In this document: positions 1-7,406 of the stretch, piece after piece
Position numbering within the stretch: the stretch's first letter is position 1
Layout: the number at the start of each line of letters is the position of its first letter
From: an uncultured Clostridia bacterium
Lineage (GTDB): Bacteria; Bacillota; Clostridia; Peptostreptococcales; Anaerovoracaceae
Direction of reading: 5' to 3'
Length of the DNA: 24,224 nucleotides
Assembly: GCA_934256595.1 (NCBI GenBank)
Contig: CAKQOW010000033.1
Location: 1-24,224, forward strand
Notes under the pieces: generated by a model
Told to the model about the DNA's origin: nothing
The model's database searches: none
Seen by the model: the letters and a program-made list of their open reading frames with translations, nothing else
Program-made: the position numbers and the translations under genes

Positions 1-155
1 CTTTTTATCCAAAGAGCGTTAGCGATTTGCTGATAAAACGGACAGCAACGAACAAAGTGAGTTGGAGTGAAACGTTGCCTTTTTATCCAAAGAGCGTTAG
101 CGATTTGCTGATAAAACGGACAGCAACGAACAAAGTGAGTTGGAGTGAAACGTTG
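1..155. repeat. Two tandem copies of a 78-bp repeat
   Basis: Positions 1-78 and 79-155 are the same 78-bp unit; the second copy matches throughout and diverges only at its last base (156). The window edge cuts the array, so more copies may lie to the left. Each unit can form two hairpins: TTTTATC (4-10) pairs with GATAAAA (32-38), and GCAACG (45-50) pairs with CGTTGC (73-78). No convincing reading frame or ribosome binding site is visible, so it reads as a palindromic intergenic repeat and not as a gene. Confidence 0.9.
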
Positions 156-322
156 AGGCAGGCAGCAGTAAGTTCTTAGCCGGCTATCTTCGCAGCAGGA
201 GAACTCTTGAATAACACCTGCTAAGGCTCATACTTCGCCAAGTTAGGTGGTCAAGGATTCCCCGGGAGAACGAAGCTCAATTGGAAGAAATCTACGGCGA
301 GGTGCTTTATTAAGCGCTTTGA
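156..322 (+). ncRNA. Candidate structured non-coding RNA with terminal hairpin
   Basis: This stretch has no coding potential but is dense in self-complementarity. AGCAGG and CCTGCT can pair, AGTTCT and AGAACT form an alternative helix, and ACTTCGCC (about 233-240) can pair at long range with GGCGAGGT (about 296-303), closing a ~55-nt domain. It ends in GTGCTT-TATT-AAGCGC followed by a T-rich tract, like a weak intrinsic terminator. It does not look like tmRNA, SRP RNA, 6S or RNase P RNA. The raiA-motif RNA of clostridia is one family to test, but I cannot confirm it. The 5' end and the strand are inferred from the position of the terminal hairpin. Confidence 0.45.
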
Positions 323-336
323 TTTATAGTAACAAT

Positions 337-363
337 TTAAAGGCATTAATCATATGCTATACT
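337..363 (+). promoter_or_regulatory. Promoter with extended -10 for the 34-residue protein
   Basis: TATACT at 358-363 is preceded by TGC, giving an extended -10 element, which can compensate for the poor -35 region (TTAAAG at 337-342, 15-bp spacer). It lies about 28 bp upstream of the start codon at 391. A sporulation sigma factor promoter cannot be excluded by eye. Confidence 0.45.
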
Positions 364-390
364 AAACATTTTAAAAAAGCAGGTGATTAA

Positions 391-495
391 ATGTCAAATA
401 ATTGCGGCCTATTAGGCGGAGAAGGTGTAGATACCAGCTTATTGTTCTTCTTCCTTTTATTAGTGATTATTTTCTGTAATTGCTACGGGAATTAG
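391..495 (+). CDS. 34-residue hydrophobic Cys/Gly-containing small protein
   Basis: This short frame starts at ATG 391, five bases after an AGGTG ribosome binding site (381-385), and ends at TAG 493-495. It begins with a polar segment holding Cys5 and a Gly-Gly, then has a very hydrophobic stretch of Leu, Phe and Ile (about residues 17-28), and ends with a Cys-Asn-Cys-Tyr-Gly motif. Its own promoter and a strong terminator (519-544) frame it as a single-gene unit, which argues that it is real. It resembles the tiny Phe/Leu-rich proteins ending in CNC that are common in spore-forming clostridia and, loosely, the YjcZ-type spore proteins. Its function is unknown; a membrane or spore-surface location is an inference. 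Confidence 0.7.
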   Translation: MSNNCGLLGGEGVDTSLLFFFLLLVIIFCNCYGN

Positions 496-518
496 ATGTC
501 TGTACCTATAAGTTTATG

Positions 519-544
519 AGGACTCTTTTTTAAGGGTCCTTTTT
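519..544 (+). terminator. Intrinsic terminator after the small protein
   Basis: AGGACTC and GGGTCCT form a 7-bp stem (one G-T pair) around a T/A loop, followed by four or more T residues. Confidence 0.85.
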
Positions 545-600
545 AATACAGATATGATTTCCGGGAATATATGAATATTTTCTTTGCTTTCGTATTCTGA

Positions 601-606
601 TATAAT
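601..606 (+). promoter_or_regulatory. -10 element for the CAP-domain protein gene
   Basis: A perfect TATAAT lies 22 bp before the start codon at 629. No good -35 hexamer is visible at the usual distance, so this is a partial promoter call. Confidence 0.4.
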
Positions 607-628
607 CAGAAGCAGGCGGAGGTGAAAA

Positions 629-1768
629 ATGAAAAGGATATTAAATATATTATTATGCGCAGTATTGTGCATGGCGCTGCTTTCAGGACAGGCCTTTGCG
701 GCAGGCGCGGTGAAAGCCCCGGGGCAGATAACAGTAAAGGTTACCGCGGACAAAAACGTCAGCGTAAGCTGGAGCAAGGCGGCAGGCGTTAAGGGCTACA
801 AGGTGTATCGTGCAGACAGCGGCTCTGAGCTGTACAGCTGCATTAAGACAATAAGCTCTAAAGCAACTGTAAAATATACAGATAAGACCGTAAAACCGGG
901 CAGGAAGTATTCATATAAGGTAAGAGCCTACAAGGTCGTAAAAGGCAGGAATACATACAGTAAATTTACAAAAGCAAAAACGGTATATGTAAAACCGGAG
1001 AGCTGGAATACCGGCAGGCTTGAAAAGGATATGGTTTCATACCTTGAGGGCAAGGGATACAATATTGTACTTACGGACTACAGTGATAAATGGTGCAAAG
1101 ACCATTCCCTATATTGTGCATCAGTCGTAAAACCGTCATGGGATTACAATGAGGCGCTTAAGGAAGTTAAAGGAGATGCTTTGCGTTATGCATCATCTCT
1201 GGAAAACAGCTATGGCAAAACCGATGCGGGTTTATACTACGATGTCAGCACAAACAAAAAACTCAAGGATAATGTTTTTTCGATAGGGCTTAAATTCTGG
1301 AAGAATAACGGCTATGTCAAGGTTTTCGTTACAGATGAAAGTAAAATAGATGAGGACAGCCTTCTTCTGACAGAGGAGGAAATTCAGCAATACAGAATGA
1401 AGGTATTGGAGCTTGTAAATGCCGAAAGAGCAAAGATTGAGGAAGAACCGCTTGTACTCGATGAGAAACTTTGCAATATGGCGCAGGCTAAAGCTAAGGA
1501 CATGGCGGAGCTTAACTATTTCAGCCATATATCACCTGCATACGGTGACCTTGCCAGTATACTGGACATCTTTGATATCACCTTCAGAAAAGCAGGAGAA
1601 AATATAGGCAAATGCTATGAAACCGCCGAAGATGTAATGACAGGCTGGATGAACTCACAGGGACATCGCAATAATATACAGACGCCCGGATATACCAGAA
1701 TCGGCATAGGAATCTATGCCGACAAAGAAACAGGAACTAAATACTGGGTACAGGAATTTATAGGGTAA
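629..1768 (+). CDS. Secreted Fn3 and CAP/SCP (YkwD-like) domain protein
   Basis: This is a 379-residue exported protein. Residues 1-24 form a signal peptide (Lys/Arg, hydrophobic core, AFA cleavage site). Residues about 30-122 look like a fibronectin type III domain. A linker region without recognised homology (about 125-245) follows. Residues about 255-379 are a bacterial CAP/SCP domain of the YkwD type: LVNAER, His300 in FSHISP, Glu324 in AGENIG and His346 in GHRNNI are the conserved cavity residues. The start is fixed by a GGAGGTG site just upstream. No LPXTG signal or transmembrane anchor is present, so it is probably secreted or held at the wall non-covalently. CAP proteins of bacteria are poorly understood; the enzymatic or binding role here is unknown. 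It is a single-gene unit ending in a terminator at 1777-1818. Confidence 0.9.
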   Translation: MKRILNILLCAVLCMALLSGQAFAAGAVKAPGQITVKVTADKNVSVSWSKAAGVKGYKVYRADSGSELYSCIKTISSKATVKYTDKTVKPGRKYSYKVRAYKVVKGRNTYSKFTKAKTVYVKPESWNTGRLEKDMVSYLEGKGYNIVLTDYSDKWCKDHSLYCASVVKPSWDYNEALKEVKGDALRYASSLENSYGKTDAGLYYDVSTNKKLKDNVFSIGLKFWKNNGYVKVFVTDESKIDEDSLLLTEEEIQQYRMKVLELVNAERAKIEEEPLVLDEKLCNMAQAKAKDMAELNYFSHISPAYGDLASILDIFDITFRKAGENIGKCYETAEDVMTGWMNSQGHRNNIQTPGYTRIGIGIYADKETGTKYWVQEFIG

Positions 1769-1776
1769 AGTGAAAT

Positions 1777-1818
1777 CGGCATTTTCAGTGCGAAAAAAGA
1801 CTGGAAATGCCGGTTTTT
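1777..1818 (+). terminator. Strong intrinsic terminator
   Basis: CGGCATTTTCAGT and ACTGGAAATGCCG form a 13-bp stem (one G-T pair) with an A-rich loop, followed by GTTTTT. Confidence 0.9.
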
Positions 1819-1856
1819 GACTATATTCTGATATCCGCCTCAAATAATTTTACGGT

Positions 1857-1862
1857 TATAAT
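1857..1862 (+). promoter_or_regulatory. -10 element upstream of the adhesin gene
   Basis: TATAAT stands 41 bp before the start codon at 1904. A TTGACT hexamer occurs further up (1817-1822), too far to pair with this -10 element and with only a poor -10 match of its own (TCAAAT at 1840-1845). The assignment is tentative. Confidence 0.35.
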
Positions 1863-1903
1863 TACTAAAGAAAATCAAGGGTAAAAAAAGGGGGAATAAC
1901 CGT

Positions 1904-4900
1904 ATGATGAGGAAAAAACGGTTGCGTAAGCGGCTTGCTTTTGGTATGCTTATCGCTATGCTGACTGCTATGCTTCCGGCAGCAGTATGGGCAGAGGTCG
2001 GAAGTGATATGCCGGCGGATGCCGCAGGGCAGCAGAGTCAGAAGCAGATAGTGCAGACAGGGGAAAGCCGAGGAAGTCTTGAAGATGACGGGGTGGAAGT
2101 AAGCAAGACCATTACTGCTGCAGGCAGTGAAAATGTATTTGATATAAACCTGCAGGTAAAGACAACACAGGATGTCAGTGAGATTTATGATACTCCCGAT
2201 GCCGCGGTTGTCATAGTAATGGACATATCAAATACTATGAAGGAAAAATTTCCGCAGGGCAGCAGCACCAGCAGATACGATGCGGCAATAGCATCTGCCG
2301 AGGACTTCATAGAGCAGTTTCAGCACAGATCCGAAAATTCCGGAGCAGAGCGGAAAATAGGCTATGTGGCGTTCAATACAGACGCCCACAGAATTTCAGA
2401 GATGACAGAGTGCAAAACCGCAGCGCAGGCAGTCTCATTTAAAACTGCAATAAAACAGAGGACGTGGGAAATAATAGATAGTGATAAATACAAAGACAGT
2501 CACAGCAGATTTACCAATATAGAAGCAGGAATTAAAATGGGCGCTGATATGCTCGAAGATGTTTCGGCAGAGAATAAATATATGATATTTTTAAGCGACG
2601 GCTTTCCTACAACATATATAAGCGGTGGATACAACGGATACGATCCTTACTGCACCGGGGGTGATATAGGAGCCGACGGCGTGTTTTACGACAGCGTGGC
2701 AGAGAAATACTGCCAATACGGAACAAGCTACAGCAATAAGGCGGCAGTCAGAGCGAGAGACGCCGCAGCGTCAGCAAAGAGTGTCGGAATTAAAATATTT
2801 GCAATAGGAATAGATGTCGGAGGACAGACGATACAGGAATATATAGATAAGGTGAACAACGAATTCTCGGTAGTTGACAGGGAAAGTGAAAATTATGAAC
2901 TTGGCTCTGCGACTTCTTCAGATGCCTTTAAAAACTGGCTCAGAAACAGTATAGGTTCAGGCTACTATTATGACAGCAGCAACACCGAAGGACTTCAAAG
3001 CGCCTATGATGCAATTTTTGAGGAAATCAGAAGCGAGCTTGAAAAAAAGGTAATAGGCAAATGGGTTGCAGAGGATCCGATGCCGGGAGGCGCTGACGGA
3101 TATAGCCGCTTTATATCTTTCTTTGACAGCAGAGGAAAGCTTTCGGGAAGTACACTTGCAGGAGACTGGCGGCAGGGCGCAGAGAATACAGCTGCCTATA
3201 CAGACGGAAAAATAGGCTGGGATCTTAAAAAATCCGGATATATGTTAGAAAAAGAAAGCGATAAATCCGTATATACCTACAGCTTAAAATACCGCGTAAG
3301 ACTTGCCAATGAAAGGGATAACTTTACAGAAGAAAAACCGTATGAAACCAACGGCACCACAACACTTAAATATGTGATTTCCGTAAACGGCCAGACCGGA
3401 GATGACAGGGCGATGGAGTTTCCTGTGCCTGAGGTAAAGGGTTATCTGGGAGAACTTGATTTTGACAAGGTTGACTCGGTTAACAGAATGCCTGTAAACG
3501 GTGCAGAGTTTAAATTAAAGCACGCAGATGATTTATGCGCAGGCGGTGACGGCACGACCTGCGGTCTTGAAACTGTGACTATGCAGGACACTGCTGCCGC
3601 TTCAGACAGTAACGGCAGGGTGAAATTTGATGCAATTGCTTCGGGACATATATACAGAATATATGAAACAAAAGCTGCACCGGGATATACACCTGCAGCA
3701 GCAGAAGGTCTTGAAATAGGAACCGTTATAGTTTCGTATGGACAGACGAAGTTAATACCAAAGGATGCAAAGGAGCCGGTAGATAAATTCATTATGGAAA
3801 ACACTGCGGAAACCGGCAGTATTGTATTGGAAAAACAGGTGGAGACAGACGAGGAGCAGGGGCTGTATAACCCGGGAAATCAGAAAACCTATGATTTCAC
3901 AATCAAGGGTCCCGTAAGAGCTTTCGGAGAATACGAGGCAGTAAGAAGCAGCAGTGATAACAGTGACGGCAGCGCTGAAAAAGTAATATTTGATAATGAC
4001 AATACGGCGCGAATAACTCTCAAAGACGGCGAAAGAATAAAGCTTTCAGGCATACCGGTTACAGCGGCAGGGGAGACTTATATGGTAACCGAAACAAACG
4101 CTGCAAACACAGCAAGACTAATAATGCTGACACCGGAATTTAAAAACGGAGAAAACAGTACCATAAACACGTCTGTAAATGCGCAGGTAGAGAAAAACTC
4201 TGAAACAAAGATTGTCTGCATCAACCGCTTTACAAAGCCGGGCGAAGCAGAGTGCATACCCGACGTTATAATCAACAAGTGGGTTGAGGGTGAGGAAATC
4301 CCGGCGGGAAGCAGTGACAGCTTTAAGTTCACCATGAAAGCTTTAGGCTACAGCCTGCCTGCAGGCGGACTTGCAGAGGAAGCTCTGACACCTGAAACTA
4401 TGCCGACGCTGGGAGAGTTTACTGTCAGCAGCAGTGAAATCGGTGATAACAAAAGAATTACAAAGGACACATACAAATATACTCAGGCCGGAACCTACTA
4501 TTACAAAATAACCGAAACTGCAGCAGGCAAAGGCTACACTCCGGCAACCTGCGGCTACTATATCAAAGATACGGTTACGACAGGAGATAAAGAGGACGGA
4601 TATAATCTGCATTACAGCCGCAGCATATACAGAACAGACGCATTGCAGAGCGCAAACAGCGGCATCAGCAATCTGGATGAAGTCTTCGGATCCGGAGCAG
4701 AGCTTAACACAGAGGGAGCGGAGTACGGCAATGACGGAGTGCTCCAATTTATAAATATATTCACAGCGCCAAGAAGCCTGACGATCCAAAAGACAGTAGG
4801 CGGCAATGCCTACAGCACTGATTATGACTTTGAATTCACGGTTTACTTTGACAGCTTTGAACCGGGCAGGGTAATCAAAGGAACCCTTGTCAAAAGAAAC

Positions 4901-5776
4901 GGTGAAACGGAAAGCATTGAAAAAACAGTTACAGCCGCAGCGGAGGGAGATAAAGAAAAGCCGGGCGGAAGCATAAGCTTTACCCTCAAGGCATATGAGG
5001 CAATGACTTTTGACGGTCTGCCATGTGACACAAAATACTCGGTTACAGAAAAACCGGCCGCAGGCTACAGTACAGAAGCATCCCGCAACGGACAGAAAAC
5101 AGAAATCAGAGACAGTGGAGTTTCAGGAGAAATAAGAGCAGGCAGCGGTGAAACAGTAGTATTTAAAAACAGCCGCTCCGAATACGTCTATACGGGTTGC
5201 AGCCTTAATATAACGAAGAAAGTTACAGGCATAGATAACAGCGACAAAAGCAGAGAGCTTATGAAAGACTACTGTGCAGTTGTAAACTACGGTGATAAAG
5301 ATATAATACTCAGTGATTTCAAATGGAACGGCAGCTGCTGGCAGAGCAGCACCTATTCAGTTACAAGCTATGTGAATATAGACTATGATGTGAAAGAGCC
5401 GGTACCGCCGCAGGCTGAGGGCTATACTTTTAAAGAAACCGCAATAACAGGTGGAGATGACGGCAGCGGAGGAGGCACTGCAAAATCCGGAGAAACAGAT
5501 TCCGTCACAGTCATAAACAGCTATGAGGAAATAAAGGATACTCCGCCGGAGGACCCTGAAGACCCTCAGGAACCGGATAATCCTGCAATCCCAAACAAGC
5601 CGGATAAACCGGACATTGAAAAACCGGATAAACCTGTCTATGACTCAAAGGTCGTTAAAACAGGAGATGAAAGCGGCATAGCAGTCAAGGCGGGAATATT
5701 CGGAGCCTCAGCGCTGCTTCTTGCAGGCGCGGCAGTATTTACAGCAAGAAGAAAACCACGCAGAAAAGATATGTAA
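1904..5776 (+). CDS. Cell-wall-anchored VWA adhesin with pilin-like stalk domains
   Basis: This 1290-residue surface protein resembles pilus tip adhesins. Residues 1-30 are a signal peptide. Residues about 100-380 form a von Willebrand A domain whose MIDAS metal site is seen as D107-I-S109-N-T111 with likely partners T204 and D232. A SpaA/prealbumin-like domain begins near residue 515, and further Ig-like pilin domains follow near 637, 785 (Spy0128-like, with YYYKITE), 955 and 1097; such domains often carry intramolecular isopeptide bonds. A Pro/Asp/Lys-rich spacer leads to a sorting signal near 1249: VVKTGDES in place of canonical LPXTG, a hydrophobic helix, then Arg/Lys residues. A sortase should attach it to the wall or to a pilus, but none is encoded here. 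The start at 1904 follows AAGGGGG at 1888-1894; ATG 1907 is an alternative. It probably binds a host or cell-surface ligand, which the sequence does not identify. Confidence 0.9.
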   Translation: MMRKKRLRKRLAFGMLIAMLTAMLPAAVWAEVGSDMPADAAGQQSQKQIVQTGESRGSLEDDGVEVSKTITAAGSENVFDINLQVKTTQDVSEIYDTPDAAVVIVMDISNTMKEKFPQGSSTSRYDAAIASAEDFIEQFQHRSENSGAERKIGYVAFNTDAHRISEMTECKTAAQAVSFKTAIKQRTWEIIDSDKYKDSHSRFTNIEAGIKMGADMLEDVSAENKYMIFLSDGFPTTYISGGYNGYDPYCTGGDIGADGVFYDSVAEKYCQYGTSYSNKAAVRARDAAASAKSVGIKIFAIGIDVGGQTIQEYIDKVNNEFSVVDRESENYELGSATSSDAFKNWLRNSIGSGYYYDSSNTEGLQSAYDAIFEEIRSELEKKVIGKWVAEDPMPGGADGYSRFISFFDSRGKLSGSTLAGDWRQGAENTAAYTDGKIGWDLKKSGYMLEKESDKSVYTYSLKYRVRLANERDNFTEEKPYETNGTTTLKYVISVNGQTGDDRAMEFPVPEVKGYLGELDFDKVDSVNRMPVNGAEFKLKHADDLCAGGDGTTCGLETVTMQDTAAASDSNGRVKFDAIASGHIYRIYETKAAPGYTPAAAEGLEIGTVIVSYGQTKLIPKDAKEPVDKFIMENTAETGSIVLEKQVETDEEQGLYNPGNQKTYDFTIKGPVRAFGEYEAVRSSSDNSDGSAEKVIFDNDNTARITLKDGERIKLSGIPVTAAGETYMVTETNAANTARLIMLTPEFKNGENSTINTSVNAQVEKNSETKIVCINRFTKPGEAECIPDVIINKWVEGEEIPAGSSDSFKFTMKALGYSLPAGGLAEEALTPETMPTLGEFTVSSSEIGDNKRITKDTYKYTQAGTYYYKITETAAGKGYTPATCGYYIKDTVTTGDKEDGYNLHYSRSIYRTDALQSANSGISNLDEVFGSGAELNTEGAEYGNDGVLQFINIFTAPRSLTIQKTVGGNAYSTDYDFEFTVYFDSFEPGRVIKGTLVKRNGETESIEKTVTAAAEGDKEKPGGSISFTLKAYEAMTFDGLPCDTKYSVTEKPAAGYSTEASRNGQKTEIRDSGVSGEIRAGSGETVVFKNSRSEYVYTGCSLNITKKVTGIDNSDKSRELMKDYCAVVNYGDKDIILSDFKWNGSCWQSSTYSVTSYVNIDYDVKEPVPPQAEGYTFKETAITGGDDGSGGGTAKSGETDSVTVINSYEEIKDTPPEDPEDPQEPDNPAIPNKPDKPDIEKPDKPVYDSKVVKTGDESGIAVKAGIFGASALLLAGAAVFTARRKPRRKDM

Positions 5777-5783
5777 GACAAAC

Positions 5784-5808
5784 AAAAAAGGGCGTTAAGC
5801 CCTTTTTT
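5784..5808. terminator. Bidirectional terminator between convergent genes
   Basis: AAAAAAGGGC, loop GTTAA, GCCCTTTTTT is symmetric and works on both strands. It ends the adhesin gene and the antiporter gene. The antiporter stop codon (5795-5797, minus strand) sits inside the five-base loop. Confidence 0.92.
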
Positions 5809-7318
5809 CTATACTCCTGCAAAGCTTTGCAAGCAGCAGCTCTGTTTCGTATACTTTGTCCTCGTTGCAAAGCAGCAGCAGATTGTCATCAGCCATAAGA
5901 ACAGTAGCTCCGTCAGGAACAATTTCCTCACCCCTGCGGTTTACCGCTATAACAAGGCAGCCTTTCGGAGCGCCCAGCTTTTCAAGCCTGCTTCCGTCCA
6001 TTGCAGAACCGAACTGCACGCAGCTTTCAAGCATAACCTTGTTATGCCCTCTGCTTTTCTTTGAAACGCCGCCCAGCAGACTGTCGAGAAGCTGCTCATA
6101 TACAGGCTGCGATTTCATAATATCAGAAACCGTATAAGATACAAGACATATCAGAGTAAGCGAAAGCAGATGCGACAGACTTCCCGTCATCTCAGATATG
6201 AGAATTATACCTGTAACAGGTGACTTTACAATCGCAGAGAAATATCCCGCCATACCAAGTATTATAAAGTTATCAAGATACATATCATAGCCCAGAGCCT
6301 TTGCAAAAATAGCCCCTATAAGCGAGCCCAGCACCAGCAGCGGCAGGAATATTCCACCGGGAGTTCCTGAGCCGAAGCTTATCATCGAAAAAACATATTT
6401 AACTGCAAGCAGCAGTAAAAGCGCGGCAACGGTGAAACTGTTTTCCGAAAGACTGTCCACAAGACTGCTTCCCCCTCCAAGCACATAAGGATATGTGTAG
6501 CACAGAAATGCAGTGCAGATAATTGGAACAACCACCTTTAGCCATGTGAATTTAAGCAGCGAATAGGCTTTTTGTATATATCTGATGCCGATGTTGTAAA
6601 GCGCGCCGCATATTCCGAGTATAATTCCGAGAACAAGAATAAGCCAGTAGTGCTTCAGCGGCAGAATATATTCGGGATTTATCGAAAACACAGGTGAAAA
6701 TCCGAAGATATATGCAGATACAAAATCCGAGCATATGGCAGCGGACATTGAAGCCAGCAGCACTTCAACGGAGAGATTTTTGTGTATCTCCTCAAGAGAG
6801 AAAACAACCCCTGCAAGAGGCGCATTGAATGCAGCCGCAAGGCCTGCGCCGCTTCCCGCCGTTATAAGGAGGCGTTCCTCTGTTCTCAGCCTGCCTGTAA
6901 GGCGTGAAAAGCCCTTACCTGCCATAGCGCCTATCTGAACGCTGGGACCCTCTCTGCCGACAGAAAACCCTATGCCTATTGCGGCGACCCCGCCTGCAAT
7001 CTTTGCGGCGATAACTCTCCACCAGCAGGTCTGAAGCTGTCCGGCAAGCTCTGCCTTTACCTGAGGGATACCGCTTCCGCAGGCGTTTTTTTCAAACCTG
7101 ATGCAAAGATAAATAATGATGCCTGCAAAGATAAAAGGCAGGAGTGTTAAAAGGGAAATATCCTGATTAATGAATACGTTTCTCAGGGCCGCGGCCTTCT
7201 CTATAAAGAGCCTGAAAAACGATACCGCTATACCTGCCAGAAATCCTACGGCAACACCCTCCAGCACTATAATATATTTAAAACTTTTTATTCTTTTTAA
7301 AACCGACTCTGTTTCCAT
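5795..7318 (-). CDS. ClC-family chloride/proton antiporter with TrkA-C domain
   Basis: This 507-residue polytopic membrane protein carries the full ClC signature. GSGIP (81-85) contains the chloride-coordinating Ser82. GREGP (121-125) contains the gating Glu123. E177 matches the internal proton glutamate of the E. coli exchanger. GGIFLP (321-326) is present, and Tyr407 matches the central tyrosine. The proton glutamate favours an H+/Cl- exchanger over a passive channel, and GREGP argues against the fluoride-exporting subgroup. Residues about 430-500 form a cytoplasmic RCK_C/TrkA-C domain, a ligand-binding regulatory module found on some bacterial ClC proteins. The likely roles are acid-stress or charge-balance support; this is an inference. 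An AAGAGGT ribosome site lies just upstream of the start. The gene is divergent from the ammonia-lyase gene, across 88 bp. Confidence 0.95.
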   Translation of the reverse strand: METESVLKRIKSFKYIIVLEGVAVGFLAGIAVSFFRLFIEKAAALRNVFINQDISLLTLLPFIFAGIIIYLCIRFEKNACGSGIPQVKAELAGQLQTCWWRVIAAKIAGGVAAIGIGFSVGREGPSVQIGAMAGKGFSRLTGRLRTEERLLITAGSGAGLAAAFNAPLAGVVFSLEEIHKNLSVEVLLASMSAAICSDFVSAYIFGFSPVFSINPEYILPLKHYWLILVLGIILGICGALYNIGIRYIQKAYSLLKFTWLKVVVPIICTAFLCYTYPYVLGGGSSLVDSLSENSFTVAALLLLLAVKYVFSMISFGSGTPGGIFLPLLVLGSLIGAIFAKALGYDMYLDNFIILGMAGYFSAIVKSPVTGIILISEMTGSLSHLLSLTLICLVSYTVSDIMKSQPVYEQLLDSLLGGVSKKSRGHNKVMLESCVQFGSAMDGSRLEKLGAPKGCLVIAVNRRGEEIVPDGATVLMADDNLLLLCNEDKVYETELLLAKLCRSIEKRA

Positions 7319-7351
7319 ACGCTATCTACCTCTTTTTTAATCTATTGTAAT

Positions 7352-7380
7352 ATGTTATCATAATATCATCGCTATGACAA
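7352..7380 (-). promoter_or_regulatory. Candidate promoter of the ClC gene
   Basis: On the minus strand TTGTCA (7375-7380) and TAACAT (7352-7357) are separated by 17 bp. The -10 match is only 4 of 6. Confidence 0.35.
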
Positions 7381-7394
7381 AATATTTTAATTTC

Positions 7395-7400
7395 GAGGTG
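7395..7400 (+). promoter_or_regulatory. Ribosome binding site that fixes the ammonia-lyase start
   Basis: GAGGTG lies six bases before ATG 7407. The longer in-frame start at 7374 has no comparable site, so 7407 is preferred. Confidence 0.75.
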
Positions 7401-7406
7401 AACAAT

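Noticed and set aside
1..155. A CRISPR array at the window start
   Set aside because: The two copies are directly adjacent 78-bp units without spacers.
7374..7406. Upstream in-frame start of the ammonia-lyase gene
   Set aside because: ATG 7374 has no ribosome site and overlaps the divergent promoter area, while ATG 7407 has GAGGTG at the right distance.
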